Shown one piece after another: positions 16,834 through 24,163 of a stretch of DNA of 64,000 nt (the first letter of the stretch is position 1; each line of letters begins with the position of its first letter). The notes under the pieces are model-generated. The model made no database searches. It was not told the DNA's origin and saw only the letters and a program-made list of their open reading frames with translations. This DNA comes from an uncultured Collinsella sp. (GTDB lineage Bacteria > Actinomycetota > Coriobacteriia > Coriobacteriales > Coriobacteriaceae). The translations under genes were made by a program, and so were the position numbers. Where the stretch lies: the NCBI GenBank assembly GCA_900541795.1, contig UQLC01000001.1:1-64000 (forward strand), written 5' to 3'.

Positions 16834-17715
16834 CTACACCTTCTCGGGGACGTACTTGCCCAAGAGGCCGGCAGGCTTGACGAGCAGGACGATGATCAAA
16901 ACACCAAAGACGATGGAGTTGGCAAGGCTCGTGGAAATGTAAGCCTGCGCCATCGCCTCGATGATGCCGATGAGAATGCCACCGACAAAGGCACCGGGGA
17001 TGGATCCGATGCCGCCGAAAACAGCGGCATCGAAGGCCTTGATGCCGGGCATGGCGCCCGTGGTGGGCTGCAGTACCGGCGAGTAGGAGCACAGGAGCAC
17101 GCCGGCGATGGCGGCAAGGGCGGAGCCGATGGCAAACGTCATCGAAATAGTGCGGTTGACGTTGATGCCCATGAGTTGAGCGGCGGCCTTGTCCTCGGAC
17201 ACGGCGCGCATGGCTTTGCCCATCTTGGTCTTACCTGTAAAGAACATCAGACCGGCCATGATAACCAGGCAGGCGACGATGGTGACGAGCGAGACGGCGC
17301 TTACGTTAAATTTGGCCAAGAACTCCGGCACCTGGAAGGTGACGAGCGAAGTGAAGTTCTTGGGCGTGGCGCCCCACAGAAGCTGCGCGGCGTTCTGCAG
17401 GAAGTAAGACACGCCGATAGCCGTGATCAGAACGGCCAGCGGGCCCGCCTGACGCAGCGGCTTGTATGCCAGACCCTCGATGAGAACACCGAGAACGGTA
17501 CAGACCACACAAGAGAGAATTACAGATGCCCAGCCCGGGAGGCCGAGATACGACGTGGCGCAGAACGAGACATAGGCACCGACCATGATGACGTCGCCGT
17601 GAGCGAAGTTGAGCATCTTGGCAATACCGTAGACCATGGTGTAGCCCAACGCGATGATGGCGTAGACACTGCCCATGGACAGGCCGTTGACCAGGTATTG
17701 GATAAAGACCGTCAT
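16834..17715 (-). CDS. livH: Branched-chain amino acid ABC transporter, permease LivH
   Basis: The partner permease of LivM, 293 residues and about eight helices. It begins MTVFIQYLVNGLSMGSVYAI and contains GYTMVYGIAKMLNFAHGDV and PGIKAFDAAVFGGIGSIPGA, hallmarks of LivH. The start at 17715 follows GGGGGATGTGGAAC; upstream in-frame codons have no ribosome-binding site. It lies 139 bases downstream of livK, with a strong hairpin in the gap. Confidence 0.95.
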   Translation of the reverse strand: MTVFIQYLVNGLSMGSVYAIIALGYTMVYGIAKMLNFAHGDVIMVGAYVSFCATSYLGLPGWASVILSCVVCTVLGVLIEGLAYKPLRQAGPLAVLITAIGVSYFLQNAAQLLWGATPKNFTSLVTFQVPEFLAKFNVSAVSLVTIVACLVIMAGLMFFTGKTKMGKAMRAVSEDKAAAQLMGINVNRTISMTFAIGSALAAIAGVLLCSYSPVLQPTTGAMPGIKAFDAAVFGGIGSIPGAFVGGILIGIIEAMAQAYISTSLANSIVFGVLIIVLLVKPAGLLGKYVPEKV

Positions 17716-17761
17716 GTTCCACATCCCCCTTTCGAATAGGTTTCCAGTTGATGTATGAAAC

Positions 17762-17825
17762 AGGGACGTTACATCGTCCCTAGATACCAAGCAAGCAGGG
17801 AAGGCCAAAACCTCCCCTGCTTGGG
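17762..17825 (-). promoter_or_regulatory. Stem-loops between livK and livH
   Basis: Two inverted repeats occupy the gap: CAAGCAGGG..CCCTGCTTG (17792-17800 with 17815-17823, extended by AAGG/CCT) and GGGACG-TTACAT-CGTCCC (17764-17780). Neither has a T-run. Hairpins here often make a binding-protein mRNA more abundant than the downstream permease mRNA; that role is inferred. Confidence 0.5.
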
Positions 17826-17854
17826 ATCAAAACCGCTCTATGTAAGGCGGCCTA

Positions 17855-19042
17855 TTAGGCCTGTACGTACTTGCCGTCGGTGATGACGTACGCCGTGGGC
17901 TCCTTCTGGACCTGGCCCTTATCGTTCCAGGTGAGCTTGCCGGTCAGACCGTCAACGGTAATCTTGAGCATAGCCTTGGACAGCTTCTCGGCGACCTCGG
18001 TCGGGTCGGCGTCGACACCAAGACCGGCCTCCTTGACGGCCTCGGCCACCGCGTGCACGCCGTCGTAGGCGTCGGCGGCAAACTGGTCGGGAGTATCGCC
18101 GTACTTATCCTTGTAGGCGTTGACGAAGTCGGCGTTCTTCTCGTCGTCGGCGGAGAACGGGGTCATGAGCAGCAGACCCTCGGCAAGAGAGGTATCGAAG
18201 CCCTCAACGCCCAGGATGCCGTCCATGCCGTCGCAGCCCATCATCTTGACGTCGTAGCCCATGTCCTTGGCGTTCTTGAGCAGGACGGACGCCGGCGTGT
18301 AGTAGATCGGCGCAAAGATCATGGTGGCGCCGGCCTGCTTGGCCTTGGTCAACTGGTTGGTAAAGCTCGTGGCGGAGTCGTCCTTAAAGGTCTCCTCGTC
18401 GACAATCTCGAGCTTGGACTCAGCGGCCTGGGCCTTAAAGGAATCTGCGATGCCCGAAGAATAGGCGTCGCCGGAGTTATAGAACAGCACGAACTTCTCG
18501 TCCGCATACTTCTGCGCCAGGAACTTGGCAGCGTTGACACCCTGGTTGGGGTCGGTGAAGCAAACCTGGAAGACGCAATCCTTGCCGTCGGTGACGTCCT
18601 CGGAGGACGCGGACGGGGTGATCATGAACGTCTTGGGGTCGTTACCGCACTCTGCGGCAACGGCAACCGACGCACCCGTGGTGGTCGGGCCGACGAGGGC
18701 CTGCATGCCCCAGTCGAGCAGGGTGTTGAAGGCGTTGACGGCCTTCTCGCCATCGGCCTGGTCATCTTCGGCCTTGCTGGCAAGCGGCAGCTCCTTGGTC
18801 GAGAAATCCTTGCAGCCAAGCTCGACACCCTGGGTAACGGACTTGCCGTAGGACGCGTTGGCGCCGGTCAGCGGGCCGATGGTGCCGATCTTAAACGAAG
18901 CGTCGCCCGAAGCGGAGCCGCTGTCGCCGCCGTTGGAGGAGCAGCCAGCTAGAATGGACATCGCCCCCAGACCTGCTGCGCTCGCGATAACGCTCCTGCG
19001 ATTCATAACAGGGTTCAATGACTTACCGGTGAGGCTCGACAT
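17855..19042 (-). CDS. livK: Branched-chain amino acid ABC transporter, substrate-binding lipoprotein
   Basis: Extracellular binding protein that captures the amino acid and delivers it to LivHM. The 395 residues begin with a basic N-terminus, a hydrophobic stretch and lipobox LAGC (Cys at about 34), so it is a membrane-anchored lipoprotein. The mature part, from FKIGTIGPLTGANASYGKSV onwards, is a periplasmic-binding-protein type I fold (LivJ/LivK), ending TAYVITDGKYVQA. The start has GGAGAGCCGC before ATG; a later Met (MNRRSVIA) has no site. Leu/Ile/Val specificity is inferred from the operon. A broken second copy lies just upstream at 19314-19509. Confidence 0.94.
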   Translation of the reverse strand: MSSLTGKSLNPVMNRRSVIASAAGLGAMSILAGCSSNGGDSGSASGDASFKIGTIGPLTGANASYGKSVTQGVELGCKDFSTKELPLASKAEDDQADGEKAVNAFNTLLDWGMQALVGPTTTGASVAVAAECGNDPKTFMITPSASSEDVTDGKDCVFQVCFTDPNQGVNAAKFLAQKYADEKFVLFYNSGDAYSSGIADSFKAQAAESKLEIVDEETFKDDSATSFTNQLTKAKQAGATMIFAPIYYTPASVLLKNAKDMGYDVKMMGCDGMDGILGVEGFDTSLAEGLLLMTPFSADDEKNADFVNAYKDKYGDTPDQFAADAYDGVHAVAEAVKEAGLGVDADPTEVAEKLSKAMLKITVDGLTGKLTWNDKGQVQKEPTAYVITDGKYVQA

Positions 19043-19063
19043 GCGGCTCTCCTCTCAAATCTC

Positions 19064-19241
19064 GTCGGGTTTCGGTTACCCGACAGGCCATCCTTCGCCG
19101 TGTTCGGCGTTCGCAAAATAGTAGACGCTTTAGTTAGGAAAAGTGGCGGTTATTTCGACTTTTCTTTTGATTTGTTCATTTATCCATATTTCTGCGTATT
19201 TCTATTACTTTATGCAGTAAAGCCACTTTATTGTGTAAAAG
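19064..19241 (-). promoter_or_regulatory. livK upstream region with tandem palindromes and leader hairpin
   Basis: The AT-rich stretch before livK holds two adjacent palindromic motifs, CTTTATGCAGTAAAG (19208-19222) and CTTTATTGTGTAAAAG (19226-19241), 18 bases apart, and a weaker CTTTAGTTAGGAAAAG at 19129-19144. Nearer the gene, GTCGGGT-TTCGGTT-ACCCGAC (19064-19084) forms a perfect hairpin just before the ribosome-binding site. The spacing suggests repeated binding of one regulator; no regulator is identified. A specific -35/-10 pair could not be assigned. Confidence 0.45.
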
Positions 19242-19313
19242 CAATGTTTCCGTTCTGTTACAGGCATCCCCGCCCTGAATAAAACAGCCTCACCGGTCGT
19301 GCTTTATGCGCAC

Positions 19314-19509
19314 TTAGGCGGCAATGTACTTGCCGTCCTGGATCACATAGGCTGTCCATGCCGTCGACACCCATTAGTGTCATGTCGTAGCTCATGTCCT
19401 TGGCGTTCTTGAGCAAAACGGACGCTGGGGTGTAATAGATCGGGGCAAAAATAAGCGTGGCTCCGACAAGGAAACTCCTGCGGTTAAGTACGTTGTTGAT
19501 GCTAAACAT
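19314..19509 (-). pseudogene. Collapsed livK paralogue with internal deletions
   Basis: A remnant of a second branched-chain amino acid binding protein. It begins with a good site (GGGGG, ACACC, ATG) and MFSINNVLNRRSFLVGA, resembling the start of a signal peptide. It then jumps directly to ATLIFAPIYYTPASVLLKNA and KDMSYDMTLMGVDGMD, which match LivK around residues 205-245. After a second jump, which also shifts the frame, AYVIQDGKYIAA and a stop match the LivK C-terminus. Roughly 200 and 130 residues are missing at the two junctions. The flanks are retained exactly, so this is decay by internal deletion, not a domain protein. It lies on the same strand upstream of livK and probably arose from a livK duplication. 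Confidence 0.88.
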
Positions 19510-19761
19510 GGTGTCCCCCTTTTTTCGCTGGCCGCAGCGCGGCCGTCTTGCGGTACGGAGCAAACCTTATGGCGCAAACGTTGACAGTTTGTTACGGAAG
19601 TTCGTTTGTAGCAAGCGTGTTTCCAATGTTTCCGCAGCGTTTCGGGGGTGCCGTTTTGTGCTGCTCCCGCTGCCAGGCAAGCACGCGCCCGCACTTCACG
19701 CTAGAATGCACTCAACCTTTAAGCGGTTAATCCATCCATAAGATGCACGAAGGAGCTATCT

Positions 19762-21105
19762 ATGAGCGAACCCCTGCGCACCGTGAACGTCGGCCTCATC
19801 GGTCTGGGAACCGTCGGCGGCGGCGTGGCCCGTCTGATCAAAAGCCACCACGATGAGTACCTGGCCGCCTACGGCATCGACCTTAAGCTGACCCGCGCCT
19901 GCGCGCTTGCCTGGGAGCAGGCCGAAGCCGCCGGTATTGAGCGCGAGGCCTTTACGAGCGACTGGCACGACGTCGTCACCGACCCCGCCGTCGATATCGT
20001 CGTCGAGCTCATCGGCGGCGAGCACCCCGCGACCGAAATCTTCACCACCGCCTTCGAGAACGGCAAGCATGTCGTCTCTGCCAACAAGGCACTGCTGGGC
20101 CGTCATGTCGAGACGCTCGCCGAGAAGGCGCGCGCGTGCGGCGTGCAGATTAAGTGCGAGGCCAGCTGCGGCGGTGGCATCCCCATTGTCAGCACGCTCG
20201 AGCACGACCTGGTGGGCAACAAGATCCTGACCATCGCCGGCATTCTCAACGGCACCACCAACTACATCCTGTCGCGCATGGACGCCGAGGGCGCCGATTA
20301 CGCTGACGTGCTCGCCGACGCCCAGGCAAAGGGCTATGCCGAGGCCGACCCGTCCGCCGACGTCGACGGCTTCGACGCCGCCAGCAAGACGGCAATCCTC
20401 GCTTCCATCGGCTTTGGCACCCGCGTGACCACCGACGATGTCTACCAGCAGGGTATCCGTACCATCGGCGCCGAGGACATTGCCCAGGCCCGCGAGCTCG
20501 GCTACACCATCAAGCTGCTGGGGATCGCACGCAACACCGACGCCGGCGTCGACGTCCGCGTGCATCCCACGCTGATCCCCGCCGACCACATGCTTGCCAA
20601 GGTCAACGGCGCCATGAACGCTGTCTACGTGGTAGGCGACGCCGTAGGCGAGACCATGTTCTACGGTGCCGGCGCAGGCTCCTTCCCCACCGCGAGCGCC
20701 GTCGTGGGCGATATCCTGTCGCTCTCCGAGCAGATCAGCCGCGGCGTGGCTCCGCTGCCCGAGATTGAGCCCTATGGCCACAACCTCGCCTTTAAGCCCA
20801 TGGACGAGCTCCAGACCAAGTACTATGTGCGCTTGAAGGTCGCCGACCGCGTGGGCGCCCTGTCCGAGACGGTCGACATCTTTGCCAAGCACAACATCTC
20901 GATCTCGCTCATCAACCAGGTCGAGGACGGCAAGTCGGGCGTCAGCGATACTTGCTCGGTCATCTTCCTGACGCACCGCGCGCTCGAGAAGGACGTCCAG
21001 GCTGCCACCGCCGAGCTTGCCAGCGTCGACTGCGTAGCCGAGGTCGCCAACGTCCTGCGCATCGAGGACGTTGAGGCTTGGACCGAAGGCGTCATGGCGA
21101 ACTAG
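19762..21105 (+). CDS. hom: Homoserine dehydrogenase
   Basis: Reduces aspartate semialdehyde to homoserine with NAD(P)H, the branch to threonine and methionine. The 447 residues have the N-terminal Rossmann domain (VGLIGLGTVGGGVARL), the catalytic domain with KCEASCGGGIPI, GILNGTTNYIL and DPSADVDGFDAASK, and a C-terminal ACT domain (RLKVADRVGALSETVDIFAKHNISI, about 355-430), which usually mediates feedback inhibition by threonine. The ATG follows AAGGAGCTATCT. It stands alone with a terminator directly after. A TAGAAT-like -10 occurs about 60 bases upstream. Confidence 0.96.
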   Translation: MSEPLRTVNVGLIGLGTVGGGVARLIKSHHDEYLAAYGIDLKLTRACALAWEQAEAAGIEREAFTSDWHDVVTDPAVDIVVELIGGEHPATEIFTTAFENGKHVVSANKALLGRHVETLAEKARACGVQIKCEASCGGGIPIVSTLEHDLVGNKILTIAGILNGTTNYILSRMDAEGADYADVLADAQAKGYAEADPSADVDGFDAASKTAILASIGFGTRVTTDDVYQQGIRTIGAEDIAQARELGYTIKLLGIARNTDAGVDVRVHPTLIPADHMLAKVNGAMNAVYVVGDAVGETMFYGAGAGSFPTASAVVGDILSLSEQISRGVAPLPEIEPYGHNLAFKPMDELQTKYYVRLKVADRVGALSETVDIFAKHNISISLINQVEDGKSGVSDTCSVIFLTHRALEKDVQAATAELASVDCVAEVANVLRIEDVEAWTEGVMAN

Positions 21106-21138
21106 TTCGGTTTACACCCCACAACGCATTTGCTCGAA

Positions 21139-21173
21139 GGGCTCCCGTCCGATGTGGGATGGGAGCCTTTTTG
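21139..21173 (+). terminator. Terminator of hom
   Basis: GGCTCCC (21140-21146) pairs with GGGAGCC (21161-21167), followed by TTTTT, 35 bases after the hom stop. Confidence 0.88.
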
Positions 21174-21321
21174 TCTCCTGCCCTAAGCACAACGACAGGG
21201 CACATTTGCGCGAGCCGCTCATCGGTAACGCGGGCTACCGTTCACCGATATGCAAACACGGCCGATTCCGGTTACGGCTACGCTGTGCTGCGAATGTCCG
21301 CCCGCGATGAGAGGAAATACC

Positions 21322-22071
21322 ATGTTGCTCGAGGGCAAGAAAGCAATCATCACCGGAGGCACGCGCGGTATCGGCTACGCCATCGCCTGCCGTTTTATCG
21401 AGGAGGGCGCCTCCGTCACTGTCTTTGGCTCGCGTCAAGAGACCGCCGATGCGGCCGTTGAGAAGCTGACAGCCGCCTATCCCGACGCCAAGGTCTGGGG
21501 CCGCTCCTGCGACCTCACCTCACTCGAAGCCGTGACCGAGGCCTTTACCCAGGCTGCATCCGACATGGGCGGCTTGGACACGGTCGTCAACAATGCCGGT
21601 ATCTCCCAGCGTTCACCCCTCTTGGACTACACGGCCGAGGAGTTCGCAAAGGTCATGGACCTTAACGTCGTCGCCGTCTTTAATGGCCACCAGGCTGCCG
21701 CCAAGATCATGACCGAGGCCGGCCACGGCGGCACCATCACTACCACAAGCTCGATGGTCGCTAAGTACGGTCAGCCCTCCGGCGTTGGCTACCCCACGTC
21801 CAAGTTCGCCGTCAACGGCATGGTCCAGTCGCTCTCGCGCGAGCTCGCCCCCGTGGGCATTCGCGTCAATGCCGTTGCACCCGGCGTAACCAAAACCGAT
21901 ATGGTCGCCAACCTGCCCGAAGAGGTTATTAAGCCCATCGTCGCCACCATTCCGCTGGGTCGCATGGGCGAGCCCGAGGATGTCGCCAACGCCTTTGTTT
22001 TCCTGGCGAGCGACATGTCCTCCTACGTCACGGGCGCCGTGCTCCCCGTCGACGGAGCCGCCCGCTCTTAA
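21322..22071 (+). CDS. Short-chain dehydrogenase/reductase, BaiA/FabG-like
   Basis: A 249-residue classical SDR using NAD(P)H. It shows the cofactor motif TGGTRGIG (11-18), NNAG, a catalytic Ser in TTSSM, and Tyr/Lys in GVGYPTSK. From memory, the segments ITGGTRGIG, DLTS, GVGYPxSK, APGV..TDM and FLASD...VDGA resemble BaiA, the 3-alpha-hydroxysteroid dehydrogenase of bile-acid 7-dehydroxylating clostridia, as well as FabG. No fatty acid synthesis genes are adjacent, so a stand-alone oxidoreductase is more likely than FabG. The start at 21322 has AGAGG 7 bases before it; an earlier in-frame ATG at 21250 is not supported. Substrate unproven. Confidence 0.85.
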   Translation: MLLEGKKAIITGGTRGIGYAIACRFIEEGASVTVFGSRQETADAAVEKLTAAYPDAKVWGRSCDLTSLEAVTEAFTQAASDMGGLDTVVNNAGISQRSPLLDYTAEEFAKVMDLNVVAVFNGHQAAAKIMTEAGHGGTITTTSSMVAKYGQPSGVGYPTSKFAVNGMVQSLSRELAPVGIRVNAVAPGVTKTDMVANLPEEVIKPIVATIPLGRMGEPEDVANAFVFLASDMSSYVTGAVLPVDGAARS

Positions 22072-22114
22072 GGGACCACAAGCCTCAGCTCCCAGCCTCA
22101 ACATAGTCCAACAA

Positions 22115-22164
22115 AGAAGGCGCGCCGTCTGCATCAACTGCAGGCAGCGCGCCTTCTTCTGTTT
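22115..22164. terminator. Bidirectional terminator after the SDR gene
   Basis: AGAAGGCGCGC (22115-22125) pairs with GCGCGCCTTCT (22147-22157), with an inner TCTGCA/TGCAGG stem, followed by TCTGTTTG on the plus strand. Confidence 0.8.
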
Positions 22165-22169
22165 GAAAG

Positions 22170-22403
22170 GGAAGCTGTGTCCCGGAATTCCGACTCAGAC
22201 CGGGACGCAGCTTCCCTCAGGGCCATGTTTCGGAAAGAGTGCCCCGTTTTGAACGCCGATTCTGGGATACCGTTTCCGCAACGGGTCTCTCGCGGAAACT
22301 GCATCCCACTCTGAGCGCCCATTCCGGGACACAGCTTCCCAACGGCCCCCGTTTCGGAAACCACATCCCGTTCCGAGCCTTCAAAGCGGGACGCGGCTTC
22401 CCC
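22170..22403. repeat. Array of four 62-bp palindromic units
   Basis: Four units begin with GGAA at 22170, 22232, 22294 and 22356, exactly 62 bases apart. Each is an imperfect palindrome: a GGAA(A/G)C(T/C)G..TCCC arm, a 15-20 base middle, then GGGA..CAGCTTCC or a variant. Arms are conserved better than middles, and changes are often compensatory in the opposite arm. The last unit ends about 14 bases before the antiporter stop codon. It fills the gap between two convergent genes after a terminator; there is no open frame or CRISPR-like invariant repeat. Confidence 0.85.
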
Positions 22404-22416
22404 GAGAGAGTATCGA

Positions 22417-23979
22417 CTACTTGCCGTCGTCGTCCTCGGCTTCTTCTCTTGCATAGAGCTCCAGCATGCGGCGGCGGTATTCGCGCACGGCGAGCTTGGC
22501 GCGCTCCAGGCGGCGACGCTCGCGCGGGGTCAGCTCGGACGGGTCAACCTCATCACCATAGGTCTTATCGGCAAGAAGATGCGCCGCGTCCACGATGCGG
22601 GCATCGATGTGGCCGCTCGCTGCCTCGGCGGAAAGACGCTCGGCAATCGTATCGAGCGTAGGCAGGCCCTCGAATACGCGACCATGGCCATGCGATGTCA
22701 ACAGCTCGTGCTCGCGTGCGAGCAGGCTTGCCAAATCGTGATGAGCACGCAGGATGTCGAGCGCATCGGATGGATGCTCGGCAACTTCTGCCACGGCGGC
22801 AACCGGCGCAGCATCCACCACGCGGTAGAAGAGCTGCGCGAGCAGCGGCATCAAGAACACTGTGATGGCACCGGCGGCAACCATGACCGACGCAATATCT
22901 TGCGACAGCGCGCCCGCGTTGACGGCAACACTCGTCACGGCAACGATGATCGGCAGGGCCGTGGTGCAGTACAGGGCCACGGTAATACGACCATACGCCG
23001 ACACATCGCGCGTCGCAGGACAAATGCTCATAGAGATGAGAATGGGCACGGCGCGAATGATCAGCAACGCCACGATAAAGCCTGCGAGCAGCCCGGGGCG
23101 CGACGCCACGGCCGTCAGGTCGATCTTTGCGCCCGATACGGTAAAGAATACCGGAATCAAAAAGCCGTAGGCCAGGCCATCGAGCTTGGTCTCGAGCGTA
23201 TGGTTGCCCTCGGGGATGATATAGCGCAGGACAAAGCCGGCGGCAAAAGAACCCAACACGATGTCGAGATCAAAGACGGCCGAGAACGCCACGAGTGTGA
23301 CCAGGATGAGCACCGTCAGGCGCACGAAGGTCTGCGACGTGGTATCGGCGCGTTCCTCGACAAACGCAAAGAAGCGGCTGCCGACGCGCTTGGAGCGGCT
23401 TGGGACCACGGCCAGCAACACGCAAACCACCGCAAACAAGCCAAGGATTACGAGCGTTTGGATGCCAGTGCGGGCAGACAGCAGCACCGACATGGCGAGC
23501 ACAGGGCCGAGCTCGCCCCAGGTGCCATACGCGAGAATCGAGTCGCCCACACGCGTGCCAGTGAGCGAGCGCTCACGCATGATGGGCACGAGCGTGCCGA
23601 GCGCCGTCGAAGTGAGGGCAAGCGTCACGGCGATACCGTCGAAATGACTGACTGAGAACCACGGGGTAAAGCGCACGGCAAGCCAGGCGATACCAAACGT
23701 GACGACCCACGTCGCCAAGCCGTAGCGCCCCTCGACGCCCGTGATGCTCTTGGGGTCGATCTCAAAGCCGGCAAGCAGGAACAAAAAGGCCAGGCCGAGC
23801 TCGGACACGAGCGAGACCTCGGCATCTACATGGATAATGTCGAGCATATGGGGTCCCAGCACCGCGCCAAACACGAGCAAAAAGACCGTCTCGGGAACGG
23901 GTTTCCCGGGAATCGCCGAGGCGATAAAAGGACTCGCAAAGGCCACGAGTGCGATGATGGCGAGCGAAACGAATGCCAT
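22417..23979 (-). CDS. Cation:proton antiporter (CPA2, Kef/NapA-like)
   Basis: A 520-residue membrane antiporter with about 12-13 helices (residues about 1-400) and a charged cytoplasmic tail of about 120 residues. GAVLGPHMLDIIH, ELGLAFLFLLAGFEIDP, ALTSTALGTLVPIMRE and GSFAAGFVLRYIIPEG are typical of monovalent cation:proton antiporter-2 proteins. The tail is rich in Glu and Arg (ERRRLERAKLAVREYRRRM) and shows no obvious TrkA-N nucleotide-binding domain, so direct KefB-type gating is unlikely. The start at 23979 has AAAGG upstream. The gene is divergent from purL and appears monocistronic. Confidence 0.85.
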   Translation of the reverse strand: MAFVSLAIIALVAFASPFIASAIPGKPVPETVFLLVFGAVLGPHMLDIIHVDAEVSLVSELGLAFLFLLAGFEIDPKSITGVEGRYGLATWVVTFGIAWLAVRFTPWFSVSHFDGIAVTLALTSTALGTLVPIMRERSLTGTRVGDSILAYGTWGELGPVLAMSVLLSARTGIQTLVILGLFAVVCVLLAVVPSRSKRVGSRFFAFVEERADTTSQTFVRLTVLILVTLVAFSAVFDLDIVLGSFAAGFVLRYIIPEGNHTLETKLDGLAYGFLIPVFFTVSGAKIDLTAVASRPGLLAGFIVALLIIRAVPILISMSICPATRDVSAYGRITVALYCTTALPIIVAVTSVAVNAGALSQDIASVMVAAGAITVFLMPLLAQLFYRVVDAAPVAAVAEVAEHPSDALDILRAHHDLASLLAREHELLTSHGHGRVFEGLPTLDTIAERLSAEAASGHIDARIVDAAHLLADKTYGDEVDPSELTPRERRRLERAKLAVREYRRRMLELYAREEAEDDDGK

Positions 23980-24163
23980 GTGATGCCTTTCTCTTGTTTG
24001 CGCTTCACTGTAGCACCCTCGCCGTCCTCAACGCGCCGCGAGCTGTCGTATCATAGTGAGGTTTACAAACATGTGGCTCAAGGCGACCGCGAGGCTTGCC
24101 CCGTAAACCGACCGCTGCCGCATACCGTACCGTACGCCCAACCGATCAGGAAGGCAGGAACCA

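Noticed and set aside
15520..17739. A 739-codon open frame antisense to livG-livM-livH
   Set aside because: It mirrors three certain genes, its translation is His/Asp/Gly/Arg low-complexity with no motif, and no ribosome-binding site precedes it; a by-product of GC-rich codon bias.
11498..22071. A bile-acid utilisation cluster (BASS permease plus BaiA-like SDR)
   Set aside because: The genes are about 9 kb apart, separated by liv, hom and cutC genes, and neither has a proven bile-acid substrate; only the SDR resemblance is kept as a finding.
22170..22403. Possible CRISPR array
   Set aside because: Regular 62-bp period, but the units are diverged palindromes with no constant repeat alternating with unique spacers, and no cas genes are present.
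24010..24163. A purine-type riboswitch ahead of purL
   Set aside because: I looked for paired stems and conserved loop sequences in the 184-base spacer and found none I could support.
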